Part shown: positions 41,625 to 50,945 of the stretch, in pieces
Position numbering within the stretch: the stretch's first letter is position 1
How the letters are laid out: every line of letters begins with the position of its first letter
From: Actinernus sp. WN-2022
Taxonomy: Eukaryota; Cnidaria; Anthozoa; Actiniaria; Actinernidae
Direction: 5' to 3'
Length of the DNA stretch: 64,000 nucleotides
NCBI GenBank assembly: GCA_030867875.1
Contig: JAOWCC010000577.1
Location: forward strand, 73,527,012-73,591,011
The notes under the pieces: generated by a model
Database searches by the model: none
The model's input: the letters and a program-made list of their open reading frames with translations, nothing else
Told to the model about the DNA's origin: nothing
Made by a program: the position numbers and the translations under genes

Positions 41625-41658
41625 CACTTGAAGACTAGAGACCATACTCATATATGAG

Positions 41659-41868
41659 ATGGATAAAGAATTGATGAAGACGGCAACCGATGCATCTATA
41701 ATTAATGGACTCGCTTCTGGTATTGGGTGGATCGTAAAAAAGTCTACCAAGGAATCTATGCTTAGCGATCCTTCTTCTTCCATAGTGAATTACGCAAAGT
41801 GGACTGCCGTGATACTTGGTAGCTTATACGCGAAACAATATCTTGAGAAACAAAAGATCATACCGTAA
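41659..41868 (+). CDS. P2 69-residue small membrane protein
   Basis: This is an intact short ORF in the chain, 34 bp after the previous stop. The sequence has a glycine-containing amphipathic part (GLASGIGWIVKK) and one hydrophobic stretch (YAKWTAVILGSLYAKQYL). The stop overlaps the next start (TAATG). Function unknown; it could be a small virion membrane peptide. Confidence 0.5.
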   Translation: MDKELMKTATDASIINGLASGIGWIVKKSTKESMLSDPSSSIVNYAKWTAVILGSLYAKQYLEKQKIIP

Positions 41869-42293
41869 TGGCGGCAGCAATTGCTATGACAGTTTTCGGA
41901 GCTGTTTTGAATGCGACGGCATTTACTGGTGGCGGTATACTAGCTAGAATGATTGGAAAGGGTGATATAGATACAGAACGAGAGAGACACGATAGGGCCA
42001 TCGAAAGGCAAGAATCTGAAATGACAGCGTATAGAACCGAACGCCAAAGACTATACGACTTTGCACAAAACCACGAAGGTCTTGAACGCGACGCATACAA
42101 CGTTCAAAGAGATACCAACAAAACCTTCGTGCAATCCGATAAGTTACGTAAGGCGCTTAAACGGCTCGAAGGAATGAAAGAACCCCGCTTATCTGACTAC
42201 TATCGACCCTCAAACAATCAGAAGACTGGTGAGTTGCTATACGTTGGCGGTGGAATGCTAGGCGCTGGATACGCTATTAGTAGATGGTTATAG
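41868..42293 (+). CDS. P2 141-residue protein with terminal hydrophobic segments
   Basis: The ATG overlaps the previous stop by one base. N-terminal (about residues 1-25) and C-terminal (about 122-140, LLYVGGGMLGAGYAISRWL) hydrophobic segments flank a charged coiled region (DTERERHDRAIERQESEMTA). A conserved-looking KEPRLSDYYRPSNNQKTGE block precedes the C-terminal segment. Similar blocks occur, as I recall, in other cnidarian Polintons. It may be a structural membrane protein. It closes the run of overlapping genes that starts with MCP. Confidence 0.55.
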   Translation: MAAAIAMTVFGAVLNATAFTGGGILARMIGKGDIDTERERHDRAIERQESEMTAYRTERQRLYDFAQNHEGLERDAYNVQRDTNKTFVQSDKLRKALKRLEGMKEPRLSDYYRPSNNQKTGELLYVGGGMLGAGYAISRWL

Positions 42294-42490
42294 ATGCCAC
42301 TAGAAACGTACTAGGTACTACTACTAGGCAACTACTAGACGACTACTAGGCAACTACTAGGCAACTAGATACGTACTAGAAGCGTACTAGAAACGTACTA
42401 GGTACTACAAGGAACGTACTAGGTACTACTACTAGGCAACTACTAGGCAACTACTAGGCTACTAGATACTACTAGGTCGCTACTAAAAAA
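42294..42490. repeat. P2 ACTACTAGGCA-type short repeats
   Basis: Irregular repeats of CTAG-containing units such as ACTACTAGGCAACTACTAG and AACGTACTAGGTACTAC form a dense run after the last structural gene. It is followed by a purine-only stretch (42490-42540). It has no coding potential. It sits between the structural block and the integrase and may be a spacer or regulatory array. ACTACT also marks the P2 ends. Confidence 0.6.
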
Positions 42491-42599
42491 TACGAAAAGA
42501 AAAAAAAAGAAAGAAAAAAAAGAAAAGAAAAAAGAAAGGAATAAGGACTGGGTGGATGGGTTCTTATTCTTTTCTTTTTTTCATCTGTTGAAGGTTAGA

Positions 42600-43670
42600 A
42601 TGTATGGATGTATGATGGATGCTAAACTTGCGAATATCTTCTATGGTCCTATGGGCTATTGGAAAGGTCACGCTGCAATTGACAAGCTATCGGTAGCAGC
42701 GAAAGCATCAGAAGACGTAGCTAGGAGTTGGTTGGAAAAGCAATCTATATGGCAAGTATATCTACCACCACCAAAACACATTCCACGACCGCATTGGACT
42801 GTATCGAAACCAAATGAAGTCCACCAAGCTGATTTGATATTCTTACCACACGATCGACCTGGGCGTGGACGAAAGCTATACAAGTATGCTTTAGTAGTAA
42901 TCGATGTAGCTTCTCGATACAAAGAAGCCGAACCTTTAGCATCTAAAGATAGTGGTGACGTTGCTGCTGCATTCGAACGAATCTATAAACGTAGTCCACT
43001 CGAATGGCCAAAGACGTTGCAAGTAGACCCTGGTAGAGAATTCATGGGGCGTATGTCTGAAACGCTAGAACTACATGTACATGGTACGAAAGTTCAACGA
43101 GGCGAGGCTGGTAATCATAGAGCGCAAGGCTTCGTCGAACGAGCGAATAGAACGTTAGCTGAGAGATTGTTTGGATATCAATACGCACAAGAGATGGTAC
43201 TTACTTCGGAAGGATCGGATGCGCGTAGTAGAGAATGGGTAGTTCGTTTACCAATGGTTATCAAAGCCCTAAACAGTGAGGTGACTCGACTTACAGGAAA
43301 AGAGCCTTCGAATTCTGTAGTGACGCAACAAGTAGATCTAAAGACTCCTACGTATTCGCGCACTGTTGGATTGAGAGAAGAGCGTCTACCATTCGACGTC
43401 TTAGTTCGATATCTCTACGCACCAGGAGAATTGGAAGGGGGTGAAAAACGTAGAGCTACTGATCCTGTGTGGAGTTTACGGCTATATGGTGTTTCGCGAA
43501 GTGTAGTATCTTCGGGACAGCCTGTGCTGTACTACCTTGCGAAGCAAGAAGGGGAGAAGGACGCACCCAAACGTGGATTCGTTCGTGAAGAGCTACAAGT
43601 CGTTCCACCAGATACGGAACTACCACCAAGAGGTATCCTGTTCGTACCTAGTATAGCAGCTCGTAAATGA
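42600..43670 (+). CDS. INT: P2 integrase (DDE, retroviral type)
   Basis: This is an intact 356-residue enzyme from ATG 42600 (MYGCMMDAKLANIFYGPMG). The open frame extends upstream through a T-rich stretch without support. The catalytic triad is D78 (HQADLIF), D143 (LQVDPGREF) and E180 (GFVERANR). An N-terminal region without an obvious HHCC zinc finger precedes it. The C-terminal part has an SH3-like RRATDPVWSLRLYGVSRSVV region and no clear chromodomain, unlike P1. It catalyses insertion with short target duplication. Its 3' end overlaps the convergent polB end by 23 bp. Confidence 0.9.
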   Translation: MYGCMMDAKLANIFYGPMGYWKGHAAIDKLSVAAKASEDVARSWLEKQSIWQVYLPPPKHIPRPHWTVSKPNEVHQADLIFLPHDRPGRGRKLYKYALVVIDVASRYKEAEPLASKDSGDVAAAFERIYKRSPLEWPKTLQVDPGREFMGRMSETLELHVHGTKVQRGEAGNHRAQGFVERANRTLAERLFGYQYAQEMVLTSEGSDARSREWVVRLPMVIKALNSEVTRLTGKEPSNSVVTQQVDLKTPTYSRTVGLREERLPFDVLVRYLYAPGELEGGEKRRATDPVWSLRLYGVSRSVVSSGQPVLYYLAKQEGEKDAPKRGFVREELQVVPPDTELPPRGILFVPSIAARK

Positions 43671-46600
43671 AACCATCCATGTCTAAGTTTTTGTGTCCAT
43701 AGGCTAATGTATCGATTCCATTATTATGGATCCAACGCTTGGAGTCGAATGGTGAAAGGGATATCTTATTAATGTGCTGCCCATAGATGTGGTGACCTTC
43801 CGAGCGTAGTACGTCCATCCCATGCCGGAAGGTTTTCTTAGCGAATAGCGACTCTTTGTACTGCTCGTGGCGGATATGCTTCTTTACGACTGCCTTGCGG
43901 ATGCCTTTAGCCTTTCTTACGTTTTTCCCACCGGCCTCTAGGATAGAATACATCTCCGGTCGAAGGCCTACGTACTCAGCGATTGGGCGCCCGGCACACT
44001 CGTCCTTCATCTTTCCAAGGACTTTCTTGTTCGCTGTGCTACGTAGTGGATGCTCCTTAGGGTAGTCGGATGTGTCATAGAGATCTTCGTGGGTAGCCAT
44101 GTCGGCATACACATCGTCTGTCTGGATCTCAAGGAGTAAACTGTCTGTGTCCGTATAGATTAGCTGGCATCGGTCTCCGTACTGCCCAAGCAGTTGATTG
44201 TAGTAGAAGTCGTACATCAGATGCTTCGAGAGGTCAAGAATGCTCATCCCCACGTAGACTGGGCGGTTCAAAGTCAGTCGACTCTTATGCATATGCAGGG
44301 CTGCCAGATCGTCATCGAAGATGTTTGCCCGTGTGAAGGTTGGGCTGGCAATCAGACGTCTAAGTTTATCCTCTTCGCTGGCACGCACTAGATCGACATT
44401 TACGCGCTTGCGTAAGTTCTCCATGGTTTTGCCGAAGACGCTGTTGTTCATCAACTTGTACAGGTCCTTTTCGAAGTCACTAGTCGCATTTTTCCGGAGC
44501 TCAGTGTTCTTTCGGATATAAGGCTCCATCCATGTACTTTGGTCAAATCGTAGTGCTCTGTGAATCTTCTCGAGATGCATGCCTAGGGATAGGTAAAGCT
44601 GTAGATTGCGGTAGTGGAGTACGTATCGCTCTTTGTCGTGTTTCTTGTGGGTATTCGAGATCCACTTCTAGTATGTAGCCCTTGGGGCTGTCAGATGGAC
44701 AGTCCACTATGGTATTGGTGAGTTCTTGAAGGTCCTCTACCCACCCGAAGCCTCCCGTTGGTAGTGGCTGACTCATCGCCCATCCATATAGGTTGTTGGC
44801 ATCGAGGTACTGGATATACGTCGTGGGCTTGGATTGGTCATAGCACTCAACCAGAGGATTGTTGGCCTTGGCATGTCTCTTGGATACCATCGAAATGCCG
44901 CCTCGCATACCTTTCTCGATGAAAAGATGCATATCGTAGTCGGTGAGCAGCTCGAGCTCCACATCTGTAGTTTTCAAGAGCGCATCCCAAGAGAGACCAG
45001 GGCTGGTGTAGTAGTGTGCAGGATCCAAGCCATACTGATGTAGACACGTTTCCCGAAAGGTCTCAAAGACATCTGCCAGAAGAAGCACGTCGGTTCGGAG
45101 ATATAGGTCGTGGTAATCTCCCATATCTTTGCAGTCGAAAGTGTTCCAGATCTTTTGAGCGTGGGCATAGTCTTCATCGGAAATGCCTTCAGCTGATAGC
45201 TTGCTGTAGAATTCGGCTTGTGGTGGGAGTGGATCTGCGAACCGATTCCAGCTATCCATATACTCATACGGGTAGATGCCTTCTCGCAAAAGTAGGCGTT
45301 GCCGCTCTACACTAGGCTCATACAGAGCAGTAATCTGGAAGGCTTCTGGCTGGTTGGCTGACACCAGCTTGTCTAGGGATGCCAAGAGGAATTGAGCGCT
45401 GTCGATGAATCGCAGTTGGCCTAGGGAGAACGATATGTACTTCTCCGTGTTATTGGGAATGCAAGAGATATCGCCCTCTGTCTTGGAAATAGATTGCATT
45501 ATGAGATGTGAGTCGTAACCCCGCAAGTTGTGGAACACGACTGGTATGGTCGTGGTTTTGGGGTTCAACCGCAGCTTGAGGTTACAAGCATTGTGGGCTG
45601 CGCCTCTGTACTTGCCTGTGATGTGGCAATGGTCGCGAACTGAGTCACCGTAGAGTGGCTTCTCACACACATGGCAGATTATGGTCGTATTGTGGGCAAA
45701 CTCATTCTCTGGGGTCATCCGTATTGCTTTGGGGGTCACCAAAACTACTTTGATTCTCGATTCTTCTCGTTGCATTGCCTCCAGGAACCGTTTTGCGGCA
45801 TCCCGACCTCTGTAAACGACTGGAGGCTCTGTATGACCATCGCATCGCACAACGACGTAGCCAAAGCCACAAGCCACATGATGTTGTGTGTTCTGAGTGT
45901 TGCTCTTTGTGGGATCCAACTCTGGTCCTGCGATCTTCGTGGTCAAAGCCTCAAAGTCAGCATTGATAACATACGGAGCTGGTAGCTGTCTGTGGTGGTT
46001 TTGGAAGGAGAGCTTGTTTTCACCCTCTTTAGGCATTTCCACTCTCACGGCGGTTCCCCCTATACCTCGACACTCGGGCTTGTGGGCTTCAAGGAGATCT
46101 TCTCGGCAGTACCCGTGTAGGCATCGCTCGCAAAAGTGCTTTCGGTGTTCGTGCTTGCTCTGATCGAATAGGAGGCGGTTCAAGTCCTTGATCCAGGTAT
46201 AGTGGTGCTTTCCGGACTTCTCTACGATCAGCATGTTGATGCGGTGGATGTCCCCACGTTGCCTGCTAATTCTGTAGACTACCACCACACCTTTCTCCCA
46301 GCCGAAGACATTGATTGCTAGGTCGAGCTGCTTCTCCACGCGCGTTATTTGCGAGATTGGCGTTGGTAGGCTAAGCCAATCTAATTTCAACCCATCGTCT
46401 TCTCGATACTTTGACGTCCTCTGTGGGTGTTTCGCAACTGGAAACATTGCTGAGCGTAGTGTCCAACGAAAACAGTTGTCATCGTCGTTCCTTACATTTA
46501 TCACGGCTTTCTTATTTGCAACTTCCGGAGGTTGTTCGATGAAGGATCCACCTCTCAGAGGTTGGTAGAGAGCGATGTTTAGCCAGAGCAGGATGATGTG

Positions 46601-46978
46601 GTCTACAACCCATCCAGAGCCTCTATTCGTCCACTTCTCGAGACGCTCTAGAATCGTTGGTATGACTCTGTCTAAGGCCTCATGAATCTCGTCGGTCTGC
46701 ATGACAATCTCCTGGTTATGGCGCATCGTAGGGTCAGTAGACTCATTGCTACCGTCTGGATGGTCCTTCCTTAGCATCACCTTCAGAGCGAGTTGGAACT
46801 TCACTCCACGTAGGTCGTCGACTTCTTCCACCAACTTCTGATGAATATCGTGGCGCGTGCCTTCTAGGAAGGCCCTTGGGTCAACACCTAGTTCGTGGCC
46901 CACGGGAACGTCCATCTGCCACCCACGTAGATACTTACCGATGGTCCGATGAGTTCGCTCAAATGTGAGGTGTTCCAT
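43648..46978 (-). pseudogene. polB: P2 protein-primed DNA polymerase B with internal deletion
   Basis: From ATG 46978, 770-odd codons are open: N-terminal Polinton region, exonuclease motifs ADFEAL (about residue 341), FHNLRGYDS and YLRTDVLLLADVF, and polymerase motif A DANNLYGWAMSQPLPTGG. Near 44655, after EYPQE, about 45-50 residues present in the P1 copy (YPLA/KLIP-type segment) are missing, and the frame shifts. The second frame (to 43648) has motif B NNSVFGKTMENL and motif C YTDTDSLLL. The enzyme replicates the element using a protein primer. With the deletion it cannot be made whole. It converges on the integrase. Confidence 0.95.
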
Positions 46979-46984
46979 ATTGGG

Positions 46985-47046
46985 GGCGGGCGTATACTAT
47001 AGTGGAGCTATATGTTTAAATGGTTATACGATATTGAGTAAATGCG
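46985..47046 (-). promoter_or_regulatory. P2 polB upstream element, duplicated
   Basis: Read on the minus strand, a block with TTTAAACATATAGCTCCACTA lies just upstream of the polB ATG at 46978. An almost identical block (47284-47337) lies upstream of the C2H2 gene. Conservation between two otherwise different genes suggests a shared promoter element. Confidence 0.5.
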
Positions 47047-47057
47047 TGCGTGTGTGT

Positions 47058-47266
47058 CTAGTTTTCGTTAACGATGGGTTTAGGGCGGTAGGTAGGACAG
47101 TTGTTCTTCTTATGTCTCCACAAGGCAGAGTAGCAGCTTAGCTCTCCGCCACAACTCTCACAAACGTATTGCTTTGGGACCCTAACGCACGGGTTTTGCG
47201 ATTCTCTCGATGGCGTTTCATATTCCAACCCCTCTTAAATACTCTTCCACACTTTTCACACTCCAT
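47058..47266 (-). pseudogene. P2 two-finger C2H2 protein, frameshifted
   Basis: From ATG 47266 the first frame reads MECEKCGRVFKRGWNMKRHR, a C2H2-type finger. The frame must change near 47205. The second encodes YVCESCGGELSCYSALWRH, another finger, and ends with a stop at 47058. It is upstream of polB in the same orientation, under a near-copy of the polB upstream element. It may be a small DNA-binding regulator. It is too short for standard ORF cutoffs. Confidence 0.5.
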
Positions 47267-47283
47267 CTCATATGGGTCATATA

Positions 47284-47337
47284 TCTTAGTGGAGCTATAT
47301 GTTTAAGTGGTACTGTCATGTTGAGTAAAAATCATTG
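47284..47337 (-). promoter_or_regulatory. P2 C2H2 gene upstream element, duplicate of the polB one
   Basis: This matches 46985-47046 over about 45 bp (AGTGGAGCTATATGTTTAA on the plus strand, then an AT-rich stretch and TTGAGTAAA). It lies 18 bp upstream of the ATG at 47266. Confidence 0.5.
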
Positions 47338-47361
47338 GTCGTTTGGAACGCGCGCGAATAT

Positions 47362-47537
47362 CTAGTGACAATTTTGGGCAACACTGTGTATAAAGTAGTA
47401 TGAAAAGTGGCGGTTCTGGAAAAAAATTGTAAAAAAATTGGTGCAAGCAAGGGGGTGAGTGGACTCTGGGAAACGAACCGCCTTGCTTGCACCAATTTTT
47501 TTCAAGGTGGGCCAGAACCGCCACTTTTCATACTACT
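47362..47537 (-). repeat. P2 right terminal inverted repeat with terminal palindrome
   Basis: This is the reverse complement of 32799-32972. The loop of the palindrome has the same orientation relative to the end in both copies, so no flip-flop isomer is seen. The open frame beginning at 47459 runs through it into P1 polB and has a non-native start. Confidence 0.9.
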
Positions 47538-47542
47538 ATTTG

Positions 47543-50245
47543 CTATTAATTACAGAAAGCGAAAACAAGCATTACGTCCTAATAAAAGACTTCAATAAAT
47601 TCATGTACAATCAAACGAAACATAAGGACAGGAAGCACTTCTGTAAATATTGTCTACAATGCTTTGGATCTGAAAGAGTGCTGACCAACCACAAAGAAAA
47701 TTGCATTCAGGTAAATGGCGTACAAGCAATAAAAATGCCTACAAAGGAAAACAACATACTAAAGTTCAACAACCACCATAAACAGCTACCAGTACCATTC
47801 GTGATCTATGCAGACTTCGAGGCCATAACCGAGAAGATCGACGGCTGTAAACCTAACAATGATAAGTCATACACTGAAGCCTATCAAAAGCACGCAGACT
47901 GCGGTTATGGATATAAGGTCGTTTGTTGCTATGACGATAATTATAGCAAACCCAGTACAGACATATAGAGGCGAAAAGAAGTTAAATGGTGTCAAAAAAC
48001 AATTAAGAAAAACTTCAATAAAGACAGATAATGACAAAAGTGGATAAAATGGATTTCAAAACCGCTGATGAATGTCATATATGCAATGTCCAATATACTG
48101 AAACCGATATAAGAGTTAGAGACCATTGCCACATCACAGGAAGATTCAGAGGGTCAGCTCATCAAGATTGTAACCTCAACTTCAAAATAAAGGCTGAATG
48201 AAATTAAAATACCAGTTATCTTCCATAATTTGCATGGGTATGACAGTCATTTCATTATGCAAGAAATTGGCGAAATCATTAAAAATAATACATACACCAA
48301 TAAAATGGTGAGGAGAAACAACACAAAATTAACGTAATTCCCAACAACATGGAAAAATACATGGCCTTCATGCTTGGTAATAATTTAGTATTCCTAGACA
48401 GCTTTCAATTCATGAGCAATCACTTAGCAATCTAGCAAATAACCTCCCAGAAAATTGCTTCAAATATACATCAGAAGAATTCCAAACGAACAGCTTGAGT
48501 TGATGAAACAAAAAGGAGCGTACCCTTATGATTACATGGATAGCTTCGAGAAATTCAATAAAACAAAACTACCAGCTAAGGAAGACTTCTTTAGCATCAT
48601 AAATGATGAGCACATAACAGATGAACAATATCTACATGCTCGAAACGTATGGAAGTTTTCGATTGAAAAATATGGGTCCAATACTACAATCTAACCTAAA
48701 AACTGATGTATTACTATTAGCAGATGTATTCGAAAACTTCAGAAAAACATGCATGCAATACTATAAGCTAGATCCATGTCATTACTTCACTAGCCCTGAT
48801 TGAGTTGGGAATGCTATGTTAAAAATAACTGACATCAATTAGAACTTATGACAGATATTGATATGTATCAGTTCATTGAAAAAGGCATGCGAGGCGGTAT
48901 TTCATGCATCACACACAGATATGGACAAGCAAATAATAAGTATATGAAGAACTACGATGAGAAGAAGCTCTCAAGATATATTATGTACTTAGACGCTAAC
49001 AATCTCTACGGGTGGTCTATGAGTCAGTACCTACCAACTGGCAGCTTCAAATGGCTAACGGAAAAAGAAATCAACAAAACAACTTAGCTAAGTACAACGA
49101 GATAGCAAAAAGGGGACTAATACTCGAAGTCGATCTAGAATATCCAGAAGAACCATAACGATTATCCACTAGCCGCTGAAAGACCAAAATATCCAAAAAT
49201 ATGCTATCCGATTATTGTAAAGAGATTCAGAAAAAATACGACATATCAACTGGACAAGTACACAAGCTAATTCCAACTCTCATCAATAAAGAAATATACG
49301 TACTTCATTATAGAAACCTCCAACTATACATCGATCTTGGTTTGAAATTAAAGAAAGTACATAGAGTGCTAGAATTCCATCAATCCCCATGATTGGAAAC
49401 AATATATCGATTTCAATACTCAAAAAAGGACTAATGCTAGGAATTCTTCGAAAAGAATTTCTTCAAGCTGATGAACAATTCAGTGTTTGGTAATACGATG
49501 GAAATTTCTAAGAAAGCGAGTCGACATAAGACTCGTAACCAACGAAAAGAAGCTACTACAAATGACTTCTAGACCGACTTACGTAAGTAGCAAGATCTTC
49601 AACGAAAATCTAGTAGCGGTACACAAGATTAAAGAAACGCTTACACTCAATCGGCCTGCATATATTGGGATGTGTATCCTCGATATCTCAAAAACATTGA
49701 TGTACGACTTCCACTACAACTACATTAAATATAAGTACGACAAAGTTCAGTTGCTCTTCACTGACACAGATAGTCTGTGCTACGAATCGAAACCGAAACC
49801 GAAAGATACTTATCAAGATTTTTGGTGCGATAAAGATAAATTCGATAACAGCGATTATCCAATAGACAACCAATTCTACGATACGACAAACAAAAAGGTA
49901 ATCGGTAAGTTTAAAGACGAGGCTGCTGGAATTCCTATCACAGAGTTCGTAGGGCTCCGTTCGAAAATGTACAGCTACATGAAAGACAACAACAAAGGCG
50001 CTAAGACAGCTAAGCGTATTAAAAAGAATACCATTAAGAAAAACATTAAACACGAAAACTATAAAGACGTGTTGATGAACAATAAACAACTATCCCACAC
50101 TATGAAAACTATTAGAAGCCGAAGCCATCAGATTGGAAGCTACGAAATAAACAAGATCTCGTTGAGCTGCTTCGACGATAAGAGATACATACTAAATGAT
50201 GGAATTACAAGCTATTCTTATGGTCATTATAAAATACAACAATAG
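47543..50245 (+). pseudogene. polB: P1 protein-primed DNA polymerase B, 3' part, many frameshifts
   Basis: The gene resumes after the ATTTG copy. Frames in order contain YADFEAIT (exonuclease I), IFHNLHGYDSHFIMQEI (II), TDVLLLADVFENFRKTC (III), DANNLYGWSMSQYLPTGSF (motif A), LHYRNLQLYIDLGLK, a NNSVFGNT-type motif B, and FTDTDSLCYE (motif C). A C-terminal basic region ends in CFDDKRYILNDG and GHYKIQQ. Breaks occur near 47968, 48200, 48330, 48430, 48670, 48800, 49087, 49160, 49390 and 49490. It retains the segment that is deleted in P2. It is heavily decayed compared with the 5' part. Confidence 0.9.
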
Positions 50246-50267
50246 AACCAAATACCATTTCAACTAA

Positions 50268-50545
50268 AATCAATCTTTACTCTTTCCATATACCATTCTT
50301 TGCTTTTTAATACTATATCTTTAATTTCGACTAAAATACCATTCTTTGCTTTTTAATACTATATCTTTAATTTCGACTAAAATACCATTCTTTACTTTTC
50401 AATACTATATCTTTACTTTTAACTAAAATTGATCTTTACTTTTTAATACTATATCTTTACTTTCAACTAAAATTGATCTTTACTTTTTAATACTATATCT
50501 TTTATCTTTACTTTCAACTAAAATTGATCTTTGCTTCTTTGTTCA
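50268..50545 (+). repeat. P1 subterminal 60-bp tandem repeat
   Basis: About five degenerate copies of a T-rich unit (TTTTTAATACTATATCTTTA then TTTCAACTAAAATTGATC) lie between the polB end and the right terminal repeat. It has no coding potential. A subterminal spacer or regulatory repeat is plausible. Confidence 0.7.
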
Positions 50546-50580
50546 TTATTCTTTGCTTTCTTTATTTATTCTTTTTCATA

Positions 50581-50666
50581 GAGTAGTTTTGGGGTGGGGG
50601 AGGTCGATAGACCGATATCAGATTATTTTTCCTAAATGGTCTGGTACCCCCACCCCTTATACTACT
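50581..50666 (-). repeat. P1 right terminal inverted repeat
   Basis: This is the reverse complement of 3027-3119 with a 6-7 bp difference in the loop region. It also opens and closes with AGTAGT and ACTACT. Confidence 0.9.
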
Positions 50667-50945
50667 CATGGATTAGGAACCAAGGGGACCAACCTCGTAT
50701 AAATTTTTACTATTTGTTGTGGGTTTGATTGGGCATTTGGACAAATCCCTAGGGTACCTGACCCCTGGGGAAGCCACTAATACATGCATAACACTGCTGT
50801 GGTAGCTGCCAGTAAATATGCAAAGCTATACTGATACAGTTCAAAACTGAATGCTAAATCAATGGGAGGAAGTTAAAATGAACATTGCATGTGTTATTTT
50901 AAAGACTTGTTGTTGAGGTTGTACTTGGCCTCTTGTTGTCATTAC
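50667..50945 (+). repeat. Repeat R1, right half
   Basis: Starting at the second CATGGA, this continues the R1 repeat. It matches the reverse complement of 17945-18180, including GTTTGATTGGG, GCTGCCAGTAAATATGCAAA and ACATTGCATGTGTTATT. It completes the empty-site argument for P1. Confidence 0.85.

Larger units (their letters stand above)
32799..47537 (+). mobile_element. Polinton/Maverick P2, nested in the polB gene of P1
   Basis: P2 is bounded by inverted repeats of about 175 bp (32799-32972 and 47362-47537), each containing a long palindrome, and by ATTTG on both sides (32794-32798 and 47538-47542). It encodes integrase, PolB, MCP, penton and packaging ATPase plus accessory genes. Deleting it with one ATTTG leaves the P1 polB frame open across the site. 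It is 14.7 kb, higher in GC than P1 and less decayed. It carries frameshifts in the penton, TM and C2H2 genes, a broken protein X gene and a deletion in polB, so it is also dead. It is younger than P1, since it lies inside it. Confidence 0.95.
3027..50666 (+). mobile_element. Polinton/Maverick P1 (outer, nested, decayed)
   Basis: P1 is bounded by terminal inverted repeats beginning AGTAGTATA and by a perfect 6-bp target duplication CATGGA (3021-3026 and 50667-50672); 6 bp is the usual Polinton duplication length. It encodes MCP, penton, packaging ATPase, adenain-type protease, retroviral-type integrase and protein-primed PolB, the diagnostic Polinton set. It spans 47.6 kb only because other elements sit inside it. 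Removing 7825-22976 and 32799-47537 leaves about 17.7 kb, and removing the 27.1-29.4 kb repeat leaves about 15.5 kb. Most enzyme genes carry frameshifts or stops, so the copy is dead. It is AT-rich compared with P2. Confidence 0.95.

Noticed and set aside
47459..47542. Start of the frame that enters P1 polB at the right side of P2
   Set aside because: These codons are inside the P2 terminal repeat and are not native to polB.
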